Shown one piece after another: positions 23,751 through 33,331 of a stretch of 64,000 bases of DNA. The stretch is from Sphingomonadales bacterium (lineage in GTDB: Bacteria; Pseudomonadota; Alphaproteobacteria; Sphingomonadales; Sphingomonadaceae): NCBI GenBank assembly GCA_016704425.1, contig JADJAC010000011.1, positions 1,116,001 through 1,180,000 on the forward strand, read 5' to 3'. The notes under the pieces are model-generated. The model made no database searches. It saw only the letters and a list, made by a program, of their open reading frames with translations, and was not told the DNA's origin. Numbering within the stretch: the first letter of the stretch is position 1; every line of letters starts with the position of its first letter. A program made the translations under genes and the position numbers.

Positions 23751-25838
23751 GTGCTGAGACAATATGAACTTGTCGAACGGGTCAAATCCTATGATCCGGA
23801 CGCTGATGAGGCGCTGATCAACCGCGCCTATGTGTTTTCGATGCAGAAGCACGGGTCGCAAAAGCGTGCTTCAGGCGATCCCTATTACAGTCATCCGATA
23901 GAAGTGGCGGGCATTCTCACGGAGCTTCGGCTGGACGACAAGACAATCACGACAGCCATGCTGCACGATACGATCGAAGACACGCTGACGACGCATGAGG
24001 AAATCGAGACCAAGTTCGGGGCCGATATTGCTCGCCTCGTCGATGGCGTAACGAAGCTGTCGAAGATCGAGGCGATGACCGACAATGAGCGGGCGGCCGA
24101 AAACCTCAGAAAGTTCCTGCTCGCCACGTCGGACGACATTCGGGTTCTGCTGGTGAAGCTTGCCGACCGGCTGCACAACATGCGCACCCTTCATTTCATC
24201 AAGGATGAGGCCAAGCGTCGGCGCATAGCGCGCGAGACTATGGATATCTACGCACCGCTGGCCGAGCGGATCGGCATGTACCAGTTCATGAACGAAATGC
24301 AGACACTCGCTTTCCGTGAACTGGAGCCGGATGCCTGGGCATCGATTGCCAAAAGGCTCGAACAGTTGAACGAAGGCGGCGGGGACAAGATTGCAAGGAT
24401 CGGTTCAGGCATCAAGCTTTTGCTGTCGCGCGCGGGGATCGACGCGAATGTCTACGGGCGCGAAAAGCACCCCTATTCCATCTGGAAGAAGATGGCGGAG
24501 CGGCACATCAGCTTTGAACAATTGTCCGACGTCATGGCCTTTCGCGCGATCGTTCCTGATGTGGACGCCTGTTATCAGGCGCTCGGCATCCTTCATCGTC
24601 GGTGGCCCATGGTCCCTGGGCGGTTCAAGGATTACATCTCTACACCCAAACGGAATGGTTATCGGTCACTGCACACCTCTGTCATTCATTCGGAAAAGAT
24701 GCGGATCGAGATCCAGATTCGCTCAATCGACATGCATATGCAGGCCGAACGCGGCGTGGCAGCGCACTGGTCTTACAAACAGAGAGGCGAAGCGCCCGAT
24801 GCCCAGATCGGCTGGCTTCAGGATCTGATGGAAATCCTCGACCATGCCGACAGCCCTGAAGAGCTGCTCGAACATACTCGCATGGCAATGTATCAGGATC
24901 GCATTTTTGCCTTCACGCCAAAGGGTGAATTGATCCAGCTTCCCAAAGGCGCGACGCCGGTCGATTTCGCTTATGCGGTGCACACGACGCTGGGGGATAC
25001 TGCCGTTGGTGCCAAGATCAATGGTCGGGTTGTGCCGCTCAGGACCCCAATCGAAAACGGCGATCAGGTACAGATCCTCAAGTCCAAGGCACAGGAACCG
25101 CAACCCCAGTGGCTCGGCTTTGCCGTAACCGGCAAGGCTCGCGCTGCGATCCGTCGCTTTGTCCGCCAGAAGGAGCGGGGGGAATCGATCGCGCTCGGCC
25201 GCAAGATTTACGACGACATCGTGAAGCGCTTGCCCGCACAGTTGGGCAAGGAAGCAGTAAAGGAAGCGATGAAGCGCCTGAAACTGCCGGACGAGAACGA
25301 ATTGATGGTTGCCATTGCGCGGCAGCTGGTCAGCGATGCGCAACTGCTCGAAGCGCTCATGCCCGGCTCTGCGTCGGAAGCGGCGCTTTCGGTTCTGCCG
25401 CAGCGCGAGGCTATTTCGATCCGAGGCTTGACGCCTGGCGTTGCTTACACACTCGCGCCCTGCTGCCATCCCGTGCCGGGTGACCGGATTGTCGGCTTGC
25501 GCCGCCCGGACGAGGCGATCGAGGTGCACACGATTGACTGCGGCAGCCTTGCAGACGGCGTCGATGCAGACTGGCTCGATCTTGCCTGGGGTGATGGGTC
25601 GGACGGCGGAACTGCGCGGCTGACGGTCGTCGTCAAGAACGAGCCGGGTTCGCTCGCTGTTGTCGCCGGGATTTTCGGCAGCCACAAGGCGAACATCCTC
25701 AACATCCGACTCGATGCGAGAGACCCGGTTTTTCACACGAATGTGGTTGATCTCGAAGTGCATGACCTGCACCATTTGATGCGGATATTGGCGGCGCTGC
25801 GGGCTGCCGATGCCGTGATCCAGGCGGAACGATCATGA
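23751..25838 (+). CDS. bifunctional (p)ppGpp synthetase/hydrolase (RelA/SpoT, Rel)
   Basis: A 695-aa stringent-response enzyme that makes and degrades (p)ppGpp. Domains in order: HD hydrolase (HDTIEDT near residue 80 and KLADRLHNMRT near 138, both needed for hydrolysis), synthetase (GREKHPYSIWKKM near 236 and YISTPKRNGYRSLHT), TGS (IFAFTPKGELIQLPKGATPVD) and C-terminal ACT (VVVKNEPGSLAVVAG). The intact HD motif indicates a true bifunctional Rel, the single copy usual in alphaproteobacteria. The GTG at 23751 gives the family-typical LRQYELVERV start. The stop overlaps the next gene by 4 bp. Confidence 0.95.
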   Translation: MLRQYELVERVKSYDPDADEALINRAYVFSMQKHGSQKRASGDPYYSHPIEVAGILTELRLDDKTITTAMLHDTIEDTLTTHEEIETKFGADIARLVDGVTKLSKIEAMTDNERAAENLRKFLLATSDDIRVLLVKLADRLHNMRTLHFIKDEAKRRRIARETMDIYAPLAERIGMYQFMNEMQTLAFRELEPDAWASIAKRLEQLNEGGGDKIARIGSGIKLLLSRAGIDANVYGREKHPYSIWKKMAERHISFEQLSDVMAFRAIVPDVDACYQALGILHRRWPMVPGRFKDYISTPKRNGYRSLHTSVIHSEKMRIEIQIRSIDMHMQAERGVAAHWSYKQRGEAPDAQIGWLQDLMEILDHADSPEELLEHTRMAMYQDRIFAFTPKGELIQLPKGATPVDFAYAVHTTLGDTAVGAKINGRVVPLRTPIENGDQVQILKSKAQEPQPQWLGFAVTGKARAAIRRFVRQKERGESIALGRKIYDDIVKRLPAQLGKEAVKEAMKRLKLPDENELMVAIARQLVSDAQLLEALMPGSASEAALSVLPQREAISIRGLTPGVAYTLAPCCHPVPGDRIVGLRRPDEAIEVHTIDCGSLADGVDADWLDLAWGDGSDGGTARLTVVVKNEPGSLAVVAGIFGSHKANILNIRLDARDPVFHTNVVDLEVHDLHHLMRILAALRAADAVIQAERS

Positions 25839-27448
25839 GTGGCGCTGCGCGTGTTGCCGCGCCTGACTTCTCCCGTCAGATCCGCAATCCGCAATTGATG
25901 GCCGCTGCGCTGGCGCTTCACGACAATCGGTTGAGCGATGCCGAACCGCTGCTTCGCGCGCACTTGAAAGCCGATCCGTTCGACGTTACCGCCATTCGAA
26001 TGCTTGCAGAATTGGCAGGCCGTATCGGTCGGCTGGCAGATGCCGAGACGCTTTTGCGACGAGCAGTCGAACTTGCCCCCGATTTTCTTGCGGCCCGATC
26101 CAATCTTGCGATGGTGCTTTATCGCCAGACGAAGACGACGGAAGCACTCGCGGAACTCGATGCGCTTCTGGCGATTGATCCGGCGCACTCCGGTAATGCC
26201 AATCTCAAAGCGGCAGCGATGGGCCGGATTGGCGAATATGATGAGGCTATGGCGCTTTATGAGCAGGTGTTGGCGCGTCACCCCGATCAGCCCAAGATCT
26301 GGATGTCCTATGGCCATTTGCTGAAGACTGTGGGCCGTCAGGCGGACTGCATAGCCGCGTACCGGAGGGCAATATCATTGGCTCCCCAATTGGGGGAAGT
26401 CTGGTGGAGCCTTGCGAATCTGAAGACGGTAACTTTCAGCGACGGTGACCTCGCCGCTATGGACGGGGCGTTCGATCATCCCAAACTTTCCGAGGAAGAT
26501 CGCTTTCATCTCCATTTCGCGTCGGGCAAGGCGCTGGAAGACCGTGGTGAGGCGGGCGAATCCTTCCGCCACTATAGTGAGGGAAACCGGCTGCGGCGGA
26601 TGCTGCTCGATTATGACGCGGACGAGACCAAGAGACAGGTCGATCGTGCAATCAGCATCTTCACACCCGACATGTTCTCAGTGCGCGCTGGCCAAGGCTG
26701 TGAAGCGCCCGATCCGATCTTTGTCATTGGCATGCCGCGAGCGGGGTCCACGCTCATCGAGCAGATTCTGGCCAGCCATAGCCTTGTGGAAGGGACAATG
26801 GAGCTCCCCGATATTCCGGCGCTTGCGGCACGGGTGGGTACACGGGAGGGCGGCCTCGCTGCGCTTGAGCCTGCTGAACTTCGGGCGATGGGCGAGGAAT
26901 ATCTGGAACGCACGCGCATCCAGAGAAAGACGGGGCGCCCCTTCTTCATCGACAAGATGCCGAACAATTGGGCGCATCTGGGCCTGATCCACCTGATCCT
27001 GCCGAAGGCCAAGATTATCGATGCACGCCGCCATCCGCTCGGCTGCTGCTTTTCGAATTTCAAACAGCATTTTGCCCGCGGCCAGGCCTTCAGCTATGGG
27101 CTTGAGGATATGGGCCGATACTATGCCGATTATGTGCGCTACATGGCACATATCGACACGGTTCTGCCCGGCCGGGTGCACCGGGTCTATTATGAGCGGA
27201 TGGTAGAAGACAGCGAAAGCGAGATTCGTTCGCTGCTTGCCGCGCTCGACTTGCCGTTCGAGGAGTCCTGCCTGCGTTTTCACGAAAATGATCGTGCTGT
27301 GCGAACAGCCAGTTCCGAACAGGTCCGTCGCCCGATCTATCGTGAGGGAACCGAGCAATGGCAGGCTTTTGAACCATGGTTGGGGCCACTCAAGGATGCG
27401 CTTGGGCCAGTCCTCGGGGCCTATCCAGACGTTCCCCGATTCTCTTGA
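25835..27448 (+). CDS. TPR-repeat sulfotransferase
   Basis: A 537-aa fusion of N-terminal tetratricopeptide repeats (about residues 15-240; pattern ALALHDNRLSDAEPLLRAHL and repeats of about 34 aa) with a C-terminal sulfotransferase domain (PF13469-like, about 295-520). The 5'-phosphosulfate-binding loop is PRAGSTLIEQILASH, beginning near residue 303. The acceptor is unknown; TPRs could bind a protein substrate, as in tyrosylprotein sulfotransferase-like enzymes. It overlaps rel by an ATGA, so it is translationally coupled to the alarmone enzyme. No signal peptide. Confidence 0.9.
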   Translation: MSGAARVAAPDFSRQIRNPQLMAAALALHDNRLSDAEPLLRAHLKADPFDVTAIRMLAELAGRIGRLADAETLLRRAVELAPDFLAARSNLAMVLYRQTKTTEALAELDALLAIDPAHSGNANLKAAAMGRIGEYDEAMALYEQVLARHPDQPKIWMSYGHLLKTVGRQADCIAAYRRAISLAPQLGEVWWSLANLKTVTFSDGDLAAMDGAFDHPKLSEEDRFHLHFASGKALEDRGEAGESFRHYSEGNRLRRMLLDYDADETKRQVDRAISIFTPDMFSVRAGQGCEAPDPIFVIGMPRAGSTLIEQILASHSLVEGTMELPDIPALAARVGTREGGLAALEPAELRAMGEEYLERTRIQRKTGRPFFIDKMPNNWAHLGLIHLILPKAKIIDARRHPLGCCFSNFKQHFARGQAFSYGLEDMGRYYADYVRYMAHIDTVLPGRVHRVYYERMVEDSESEIRSLLAALDLPFEESCLRFHENDRAVRTASSEQVRRPIYREGTEQWQAFEPWLGPLKDALGPVLGAYPDVPRFS

Positions 27449-27506
27449 CGTGCTGGGACGGAAGTCGCTTGCGTCCCTGACTCCTGCGTCTCTATAGCAT
27501 CGGTCA

Positions 27507-29480
27507 ATGTCAGATCTTTTCGCCACCTCCGCCGCCGCCTCCAACGCCTATACGGCATCCGACATCGAAGTCCTTGAGGGGTTGGAGCCGGTCAGGCGCC
27601 GCCCCGGCATGTATATTGGCGGCACGGATGAACGCGCCTTTCACCACCTTGCTGCCGAAGTGCTCGACAATGCGATGGACGAGGCCGTTGCCGGCCATGC
27701 ATCGCGGATCGAAATCACCCTGGAACCCGGCAACCGGCTTACGATTACCGACAATGGCCGCGGCATTCCGGTCGATCCGCATCCCAAGTTTCCGGACAAG
27801 TCAGCGCTGGAGGTTATTCTCTCGACCCTGCATTCAGGCGGCAAGTTCAACGGAAAGGCCTATTCGACCAGTGGCGGCCTGCATGGTGTGGGTGTGTCCG
27901 TTGTCAATGCGCTTTCTTCCGACACGATCGTTGAAGTCGCGCGCAACAAGGAACTGTTCCGCCAGCGCTTTGCGCGTGGCCTGACGCTCGGTCCGCTTGA
28001 AAAGCTGGGCCCGGTCAACAACCGCCGCGGGACGAGCGTGACCTTCACGCCCGACACCGAGATCTTTGGAGAAATGCACTTCAAACCCAACCGGCTCTAT
28101 CGGTTGGCGCGTTCCAAGGCCTATCTCTTCGCGGGTGTAGAAATACGGTGGCGTTGCGACCCCGCTCTGATCAGCGACGAGACACCGCCTGAAGCCGTGT
28201 TCCAGTTTCCCGGCGGGTTGTCCGATCATTTGCGTGAGCAGGTGAACGGCCGCGAATGCGTCACGACCGAGTTTTTCTCCGGCCAGCAGGACTTTGCCGA
28301 GGATCAGGGGCGAGTCGAATGGGCCGTTGCCTGGCCGCTTTGGAGCGAAGGCAGCTATAGCTGGTATTGCAACACCATTCCCACGCCCGATGGTGGCACG
28401 CATGAGGCCGGTATCCGGGCGGCCATCGTCAAGGGCATCCGAGCATTCGGGGCGCTCACAGGCCAGAAGAAGGCTGAAGGCATAGCTGCCGAGGATGTCG
28501 TCATCGGATCGGAGATCATGCTTTCGGTCTTCATTCGCGACCCGCAATTCCAGAGCCAGACCAAGGATCGTCTGACCTCGCCCGAAGCAGCGCGGCTCGT
28601 CGAAAATGCCGTGCGCGATCATTTCGATCATTTCCTTGCCGACAATATGGAGCGCGGAAAGGCTTTGCTCGGCTATGTGCTCGAGCGGATGGATGACCGG
28701 CTGCGTCGTCGCGCGGAGAAGGAAATCAAGCGCAAGACGGCAACGTCCGCGCGCAAGCTGCGGTTGCCTGGCAAGCTCACGGATTGTTCGTCTGACGATC
28801 CGGCGGGGACCGAGCTTTTCATTGTGGAAGGGGACAGTGCGGGCGGCTCTGCCAAGCAGGCGCGCGACAGGAAGACGCAGGCTATCCTTCCGATCCGGGG
28901 CAAGATCCTGAACGTGGCCTCCGCAACATCAGACAAGATCCGCGCGAACAGCGAAATCGCCGACCTGATCCAGGCGCTCGGCTGCGGCAGCCGCAAGGAC
29001 TGCAATCCCGACCTGCTGCGCTATGAACGGATCATCATCATGACCGACGCTGATGTGGACGGAGCACATATCGCGACACTTTTGATGACGTTCTTCTTTC
29101 AGGAAATGCCGGAGATTGTGCGCCAGGGCCATCTATACCTGGCGCAACCGCCTCTCTATCGCCTGACGGTTGGCGCCAAGTCGCTCTATGCCCGTGATGA
29201 TGCGCATCGTGCCGAAATCGAGGCGGGCGAGTTCAAGGGCAAGAAAGTCGACGTCGGCCGCTTCAAGGGGCTTGGCGAAATGAACCCGGGTCAGCTCCGT
29301 GAAACGACCATGGATCCCAAAACACGCGGCCTTCTGCGCGTGACCTTGCCGCAGGAGTATGAAGAGCGGGCCGGTGTCAAGGATCTGGTCGACCGGCTTA
29401 TGGGCAAGAACCCGGAGCACCGCTTCACCTTCATCCAGGAAAACGCGGCGCGAGTGGAAGAAGACGCGATCGACGCCTGA
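27507..29480 (+). CDS. parE: DNA topoisomerase IV subunit B
   Basis: ATPase subunit of the type IIA topoisomerase that decatenates daughter chromosomes. At 657 aa it has ParE rather than GyrB length. The GHKL ATPase part shows RPGMYIGGTDER, LDNAMDEA, DNGRGIPVD and GGLHGVGVSVVNAL; the TOPRIM domain shows EGDSAGGSAKQARDRKTQAILP and DADVDGAHI. The LNVASATSDKIRANSEIADL segment is ParE-type. Its stop directly abuts the stop of the convergent pspC gene. Confidence 0.97.
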   Translation: MSDLFATSAAASNAYTASDIEVLEGLEPVRRRPGMYIGGTDERAFHHLAAEVLDNAMDEAVAGHASRIEITLEPGNRLTITDNGRGIPVDPHPKFPDKSALEVILSTLHSGGKFNGKAYSTSGGLHGVGVSVVNALSSDTIVEVARNKELFRQRFARGLTLGPLEKLGPVNNRRGTSVTFTPDTEIFGEMHFKPNRLYRLARSKAYLFAGVEIRWRCDPALISDETPPEAVFQFPGGLSDHLREQVNGRECVTTEFFSGQQDFAEDQGRVEWAVAWPLWSEGSYSWYCNTIPTPDGGTHEAGIRAAIVKGIRAFGALTGQKKAEGIAAEDVVIGSEIMLSVFIRDPQFQSQTKDRLTSPEAARLVENAVRDHFDHFLADNMERGKALLGYVLERMDDRLRRRAEKEIKRKTATSARKLRLPGKLTDCSSDDPAGTELFIVEGDSAGGSAKQARDRKTQAILPIRGKILNVASATSDKIRANSEIADLIQALGCGSRKDCNPDLLRYERIIIMTDADVDGAHIATLLMTFFFQEMPEIVRQGHLYLAQPPLYRLTVGAKSLYARDDAHRAEIEAGEFKGKKVDVGRFKGLGEMNPGQLRETTMDPKTRGLLRVTLPQEYEERAGVKDLVDRLMGKNPEHRFTFIQENAARVEEDAIDA

Positions 29481-29792
29481 TCAGGCTGCCTTCAGTAGTT
29501 CTCCGACTTCATTCGCGGCCTCGGCATGGCCATAAGTGGAGCGGATGCTGACTGCCATACCCTTGGTCTTGGATGCGGAATGGCTCCTGACATTTGGATA
29601 GAGCCAGTGCGCGAGCGCAACCAGTCCACCGAGTGCCGAATAGATCGCAACTACCGCTGCCGGGTTCCACAGCAGGGCGATGCCAAAGGCGACGCGCAGG
29701 TAAAGGGGATTAATTCCAAAGTCTTCACTCAGCGTATGGCAGACGCCAAACAGATTATCCCGGCTGGGTGTGAGTGTATTCGATTCTTGCAT
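29481..29792 (-). CDS. PspC-domain protein
   Basis: A 103-aa protein with a PspC domain: residues 10-65 contain NLFGVCHTLSEDFGINPLYLR followed by a hydrophobic helix (VAFGIALLWNPAAVVAIYSALGG split over two short segments). PspC proteins sit in the inner membrane and sense envelope stress together with PspB, but no other psp gene is here. The stand-alone gene is convergent with parE. The C-terminal 40 residues are variable. Confidence 0.8.
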   Translation of the reverse strand: MQESNTLTPSRDNLFGVCHTLSEDFGINPLYLRVAFGIALLWNPAAVVAIYSALGGLVALAHWLYPNVRSHSASKTKGMAVSIRSTYGHAEAANEVGELLKAA

Positions 29793-29926
29793 CAGTCATA
29801 TTCCATGTTGGCGCGCAATTTAGCAGTCCGCTAAACGGCAAGAGTTAAACAACCCCTGTGTCTTGACGAAGAAGTTAAAATTTCGGTGATTTGATATTCA
29901 ATGTGATCAGGGAATCTCGATAAATG

Positions 29927-29992
29927 TTACTTGCCAATGCCCATCGGCAGCATTTGCCGCCACATCGAAACATCATTTTTGACGTCCGCCAT
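29927..29992 (-). CDS. candidate 21-aa small ORF with a strong ribosome binding site
   Basis: ATG at 29992 opens a 21-codon frame (MADVKNDVSMWRQMLPMGIG followed by K and stop). GGAGAGG at 29997-30003 is a near-perfect Shine-Dalgarno sequence 4 bp before the ATG. A promoter-like TTGAAA-16-TATCTA lies just upstream. The ORF sits in the 242-bp gap between pspC and queG. The rest of this gap (29793-29926) shows nothing recognisable. The peptide has no family I recognise and could be a leader peptide or a small protein. Confidence 0.35.
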   Translation of the reverse strand: MADVKNDVSMWRQMLPMGIGK

Positions 29993-30010
29993 GACGCCTC
30001 TCCGAGAAGA

Positions 30011-30038
30011 TAGATAGCATATTGAAACGGAATTTCAA
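30011..30038 (-). promoter_or_regulatory. promoter with inverted repeat upstream of the 21-aa ORF
   Basis: On the minus strand TTGAAA (30033-30038) and TATCTA (30011-30016) stand 16 bp apart. The -35 box forms half of a perfect 6-5-6 inverted repeat, TTGAAA-CGGAA-TTTCAA at 30022-30038 read on the plus strand, which overlaps the queG stop codon. The predicted transcript start falls only about 12 nt before the ATG, which is tight. It could alternatively be a weak, AT-rich stem at the end of queG. Confidence 0.4.
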
Positions 30039-31132
30039 GACGGCGATGTGATTGGGAAGCTTGCTGCGGTATTTGGCTGGTGATCGCCTTTTAGCAAAGC
30101 CTCGAGAGCCCATTGTGCCGCTTCGGCAACTATTGGGGAGACATCTGTAAGGAGCGCTTGCAGCGGCTTGGTTAGGGCCTTGTCTTCACTATTCCCCGCC
30201 GCGATTGCGGCGTTCCTGACCATTCGGTCTCGACCGATGCGCTTGATCGGAGAGCCCGAGAAGACTTCCCGAAACGTTCGATCATCGAGCGTAAGGATGT
30301 CGGCGAGGGCAGGAGCTACCAGTTCGGCGCGGGGAGCGAAGGCAAGATTGGCGGCGGCGCTCTGTGCGAACTTGTTCCAGGGGCAGACGGCCAGGCAATC
30401 GTCGCAGCCGTAGATTCGGTTGCCAATTGCGCGGCGGAATTCGTTCGGAATTGGGCCCTTATGCTCAATCGTCAGGTAGGAAATGCAGCGCCGGGCGTCG
30501 AGCGTATACGGCTTGGGGAAGGCGTTGGTCGGGCATGCCGTCTGGCAGGCCGTGCAACGTCCACACTGATCGCCATGCGGCTCGTCCGGTTCCAGGTCCA
30601 GCGTGGTGAAGATCGAGCCGAGGAAGAGCCAGCTTCCATGATCCGCACTCACCATGTTGCTGTGCTTGCCCTGCCAGCCAAGGCCCGCAGAGCTTGCCAG
30701 CGGCTTTTCCATGACGGGGGCGGTATCGACGAAGACCTTCACCTCTGCGCCCGTCTCCGCAACAAGCCAGCGGGCAAGCGCCTTCAGTGCCTTCTTGACG
30801 ATGTCATGATAGTCCTTTCCCTGCGCATAGACGGAAATCCGTCCGCGCGCCTTTGAGTTGGCAAGTGCCAGCGGGTCTGTGGCCGGTGCATAGCTCATCC
30901 CGAGGGCAATGATGCTTCGCGCCTCTGGCCAGAGCGCACGCGGGCTGGCGCGCTGGTCTGCACGCGCGGCCATCCAGTCCATCTCTCCCGCTGCACCGCT
31001 TTCAAGCCAGTTTGTCAGCTCGGCCGAGTAATTGGCATCGGCGGTCGTCACGCCAAAGGCGACGAAGCCCAGCCGCTCTGCCTCGGCCCTTAACGCGATC
31101 TTCAGTGACTTCTTGTCAGGAAACATGTGCAC
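30035..31132 (-). CDS. queG: epoxyqueuosine reductase
   Basis: Cobalamin- and iron-sulfur-dependent enzyme that reduces epoxyqueuosine to queuosine in tRNA wobble positions. Two 4Fe-4S sites are visible, CGRCTACQTACP and CDDCLAVCPW. The catalytic Asp context FVDTAPVMEKPLA and a C-terminal HEAT-like region are typical. Length 365 aa fits QueG. MHMFPDKK is the start used; the second ATG two codons later is equally possible. It is divergent from the ABC-2 ATPase gene (start 31169). No other queuosine genes are nearby. Confidence 0.95.
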   Translation of the reverse strand: MHMFPDKKSLKIALRAEAERLGFVAFGVTTADANYSAELTNWLESGAAGEMDWMAARADQRASPRALWPEARSIIALGMSYAPATDPLALANSKARGRISVYAQGKDYHDIVKKALKALARWLVAETGAEVKVFVDTAPVMEKPLASSAGLGWQGKHSNMVSADHGSWLFLGSIFTTLDLEPDEPHGDQCGRCTACQTACPTNAFPKPYTLDARRCISYLTIEHKGPIPNEFRRAIGNRIYGCDDCLAVCPWNKFAQSAAANLAFAPRAELVAPALADILTLDDRTFREVFSGSPIKRIGRDRMVRNAAIAAGNSEDKALTKPLQALLTDVSPIVAEAAQWALEALLKGDHQPNTAASFPITSPS

Positions 31133-31168
31133 ACGCTACCACGCGGGCAGCATTTGTGGAGGTTCGAA

Positions 31169-32101
31169 TTGTCGCTGGCTGATGATCGTCCTGTTTGGGC
31201 GTCGGGACTGGTCAAGAGTTTCGGCAAGTTCGAAGCCGTAAAAGGCGTCAGCCTGAGTGTGCCCAAAGGCGCAATCTATGGCGTGTTGGGGCCAAATGGT
31301 GCCGGCAAGACGACAACGCTCAGGATGCTGCTCGGAATCATCGATCCGGACAAGGGCGAACGGTGCATCCTTGGGGAGTCGAGCCCGCGCAATGTGAGCC
31401 AGCGGGTCGGCTACTTGCCCGAGGAGCGCGGGCTTTATCCCTCAATGAAGGCGCGAGAGGCAATTGCCTTCATGGGTGCCCTGCGAGGCCTTGACTGGGC
31501 CGAAGGACGCAGACGGGCCGATGCGGCGCTTGAGGCGGCTGGCCTCGGCTACGCCGCACATGGCAAGATCAGGAAACTGTCAAAGGGGATGGCGCAGCTG
31601 GTGCAATTGCTCGGCTCGCTCATTCACAAGCCGGACCTGATCGTTCTTGATGAACCATTTTCCGGGCTCGACCCCGTCAACCAGGAACTCCTGGAGCGGC
31701 TGATTCTGGCAGAGCGGGATCGCGGCGCGACTATCCTGTTTTCAACCCATGTGATGGGGCACGCCCAGCGTATCTGTGATCGCATTTCGATCATTGCCGG
31801 GGGCAAGGTCCGTTTTGAAGGCACGGTCGATGAAGCGCGCACGATGCTCCCGATGAAAGCGCAATATGTGCCGTGCTCGGGCGACGACAAGGTCGGCGGG
31901 TTGCTTCCGGCCGACGCCGAGCGGATTGGCAATGCGTGGCGCTTTACAGTCCCTGAAGGGGGCGCCGAGCGCCTGGTGACGGACCTGATCAGGGCTGGGC
32001 ACGGCATTGCTGGCCTTTCGATCGAGCGACCGGGCCTCCATGATGCCTTTGTTCGGATCGTCAGCGCTGTGAAGGCTGAAGAGGCAGAGGCTGTCGCATG
32101 A
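31169..32101 (+). CDS. ABC transporter ATP-binding protein (NatA-like, ABC-2 type)
   Basis: A 310-aa ATPase of an ABC-2 exporter. Walker A GPNGAGKTT, signature LSKGMAQLVQ (a degenerate form usual in NatA-type ATPases) and Walker B LIVLDEPFSGLD are visible, with a C-terminal accessory domain after residue 220. The TTG at 31169 is preferred as start because GGAGG stands 6 bp upstream; the frame is open back to 31127, inside the queG start. The next gene, the permease, overlaps by ATGA. Sequence resembles sodium exporter ATPases, but the substrate is unproven. Confidence 0.9.
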   Translation: MSLADDRPVWASGLVKSFGKFEAVKGVSLSVPKGAIYGVLGPNGAGKTTTLRMLLGIIDPDKGERCILGESSPRNVSQRVGYLPEERGLYPSMKAREAIAFMGALRGLDWAEGRRRADAALEAAGLGYAAHGKIRKLSKGMAQLVQLLGSLIHKPDLIVLDEPFSGLDPVNQELLERLILAERDRGATILFSTHVMGHAQRICDRISIIAGGKVRFEGTVDEARTMLPMKAQYVPCSGDDKVGGLLPADAERIGNAWRFTVPEGGAERLVTDLIRAGHGIAGLSIERPGLHDAFVRIVSAVKAEEAEAVA

Positions 32102-33327
32102 AGCATCTGCTCAGCAACGCCCTCATCATTGCCCGCCGCGATTTCATGGCGGTCGTGGCAACGCCTACGTTCCTGCTGTTTCTGCTGGCGCCATTCCTCA
32201 TGCTTGGAGTCAGCGTCGCGAGCGGAATCGGTGGAGCCTATCTAGCCAAAGGGCAGCATGATTCGCGCGAGATGGTTGTCATTGCTTCGGCGGCTGACGC
32301 AAAGCGCCTGAAGGTTGAAGAGGATGTGCTGCGATCACGGCTGTATGGGCGCGAGGGCGGGCCGCCGTCAGTTCGCTTTGTATTGCCGGGCCCAGATCCA
32401 GAAGCCCAGCAGGCGCACCTGCTGTCCGACAAGGCAATGGAGGCGACTGCTGTGATGGGGGGGTCGCTCCAGCGGCCTGTGATTGCGCACCTCCCTGGCG
32501 AGGCGGACGATGGGCGATATCTTGCGTTGCTCGCCGAAGAGTCAATGCGGAGTGCGGAACTGGGCCGACCTTCCGGCACTCAATTCAGCACGCCGCACAT
32601 AAAGGTCGTCCAGAAAACCGTTCCGACCCGGTCCCGCCAGCAAAGCACGGGCAGCGGCACGGTCGTGATCATGTTCATGTTGACGATCATGCTGGCCAGC
32701 CAGGCAGTTGGAACGCTGGCGGAGGAGAAATCGAACAAGGTCATCGAGATCCTCGCTGCATCGGTTCCGCTCGAGGCTGTGTTCTTTGGCAAGCTGATGG
32801 GACTGTTCGGAATAGCGCTGGTTTTCGTTGCATTCTGGGGTGGCCTTGCGGCGTTGGGCATCGGAATCCTGCCTGCGAGCGCGGGGCTCGGGAGCTTTGC
32901 GCCTGTGATTGGAACGCCGATCTTCATTGCTCTCGCTGGCTGCTATTTCGCAATGGCGTTCATGCTTTTGGGTGCGATATTCCTCGGCGTCGGGGCTCAG
33001 GCTTCGACCATGCGGGAAATCCAGATGCTATCTTTGCCGATTACTTTGTTCCAACTGATCATGTTCGGCGTGTCTATGGCGGCGGCTGGAAATCCGGGCA
33101 GCAGCGTCGCCCGGTTCGCTGAAGTCTTCCCCTTCAGTTCGCCCTTTGCAATGGCCGCTCGCGGTGCGACAAATGCGGCACTCTGGCCGCACATTCTAGC
33201 CCTTGCCTGGCAGGCTCTGTGGGTTGGAATTACCATAGCGCTTGGTGCCCATTTCTTCCGCTATGGTGTGCTCAAATCGGGTGTCGGACCATTCAAGGCG
33301 CTGGGCCTCACACTGACGAGGCGGTAG
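32098..33327 (+). CDS. ABC-2 type permease (NatB-like)
   Basis: A 409-aa ABC-2 membrane subunit. There is an N-terminal membrane segment (about residues 22-48), a large extracytoplasmic domain (about 50-185) and five to six further segments starting with VVIMFMLTIMLASQAVGTLAEEKSNKVIEIL, whose EEKSNKVIEIL is the family signature. It pairs with the ATPase encoded directly upstream (4-bp overlap). The complex probably expels sodium or another cation, or a small toxic molecule, from the cell. Confidence 0.9.
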   Translation: MKHLLSNALIIARRDFMAVVATPTFLLFLLAPFLMLGVSVASGIGGAYLAKGQHDSREMVVIASAADAKRLKVEEDVLRSRLYGREGGPPSVRFVLPGPDPEAQQAHLLSDKAMEATAVMGGSLQRPVIAHLPGEADDGRYLALLAEESMRSAELGRPSGTQFSTPHIKVVQKTVPTRSRQQSTGSGTVVIMFMLTIMLASQAVGTLAEEKSNKVIEILAASVPLEAVFFGKLMGLFGIALVFVAFWGGLAALGIGILPASAGLGSFAPVIGTPIFIALAGCYFAMAFMLLGAIFLGVGAQASTMREIQMLSLPITLFQLIMFGVSMAAAGNPGSSVARFAEVFPFSSPFAMAARGATNAALWPHILALAWQALWVGITIALGAHFFRYGVLKSGVGPFKALGLTLTRR

Positions 33328-33331
33328 CTTG

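Noticed and set aside
24723..25775. A 350-codon open frame antisense to rel
   Set aside because: The Rel TGS and ACT domains on the plus strand are unmistakable; the antisense frame has no family features.
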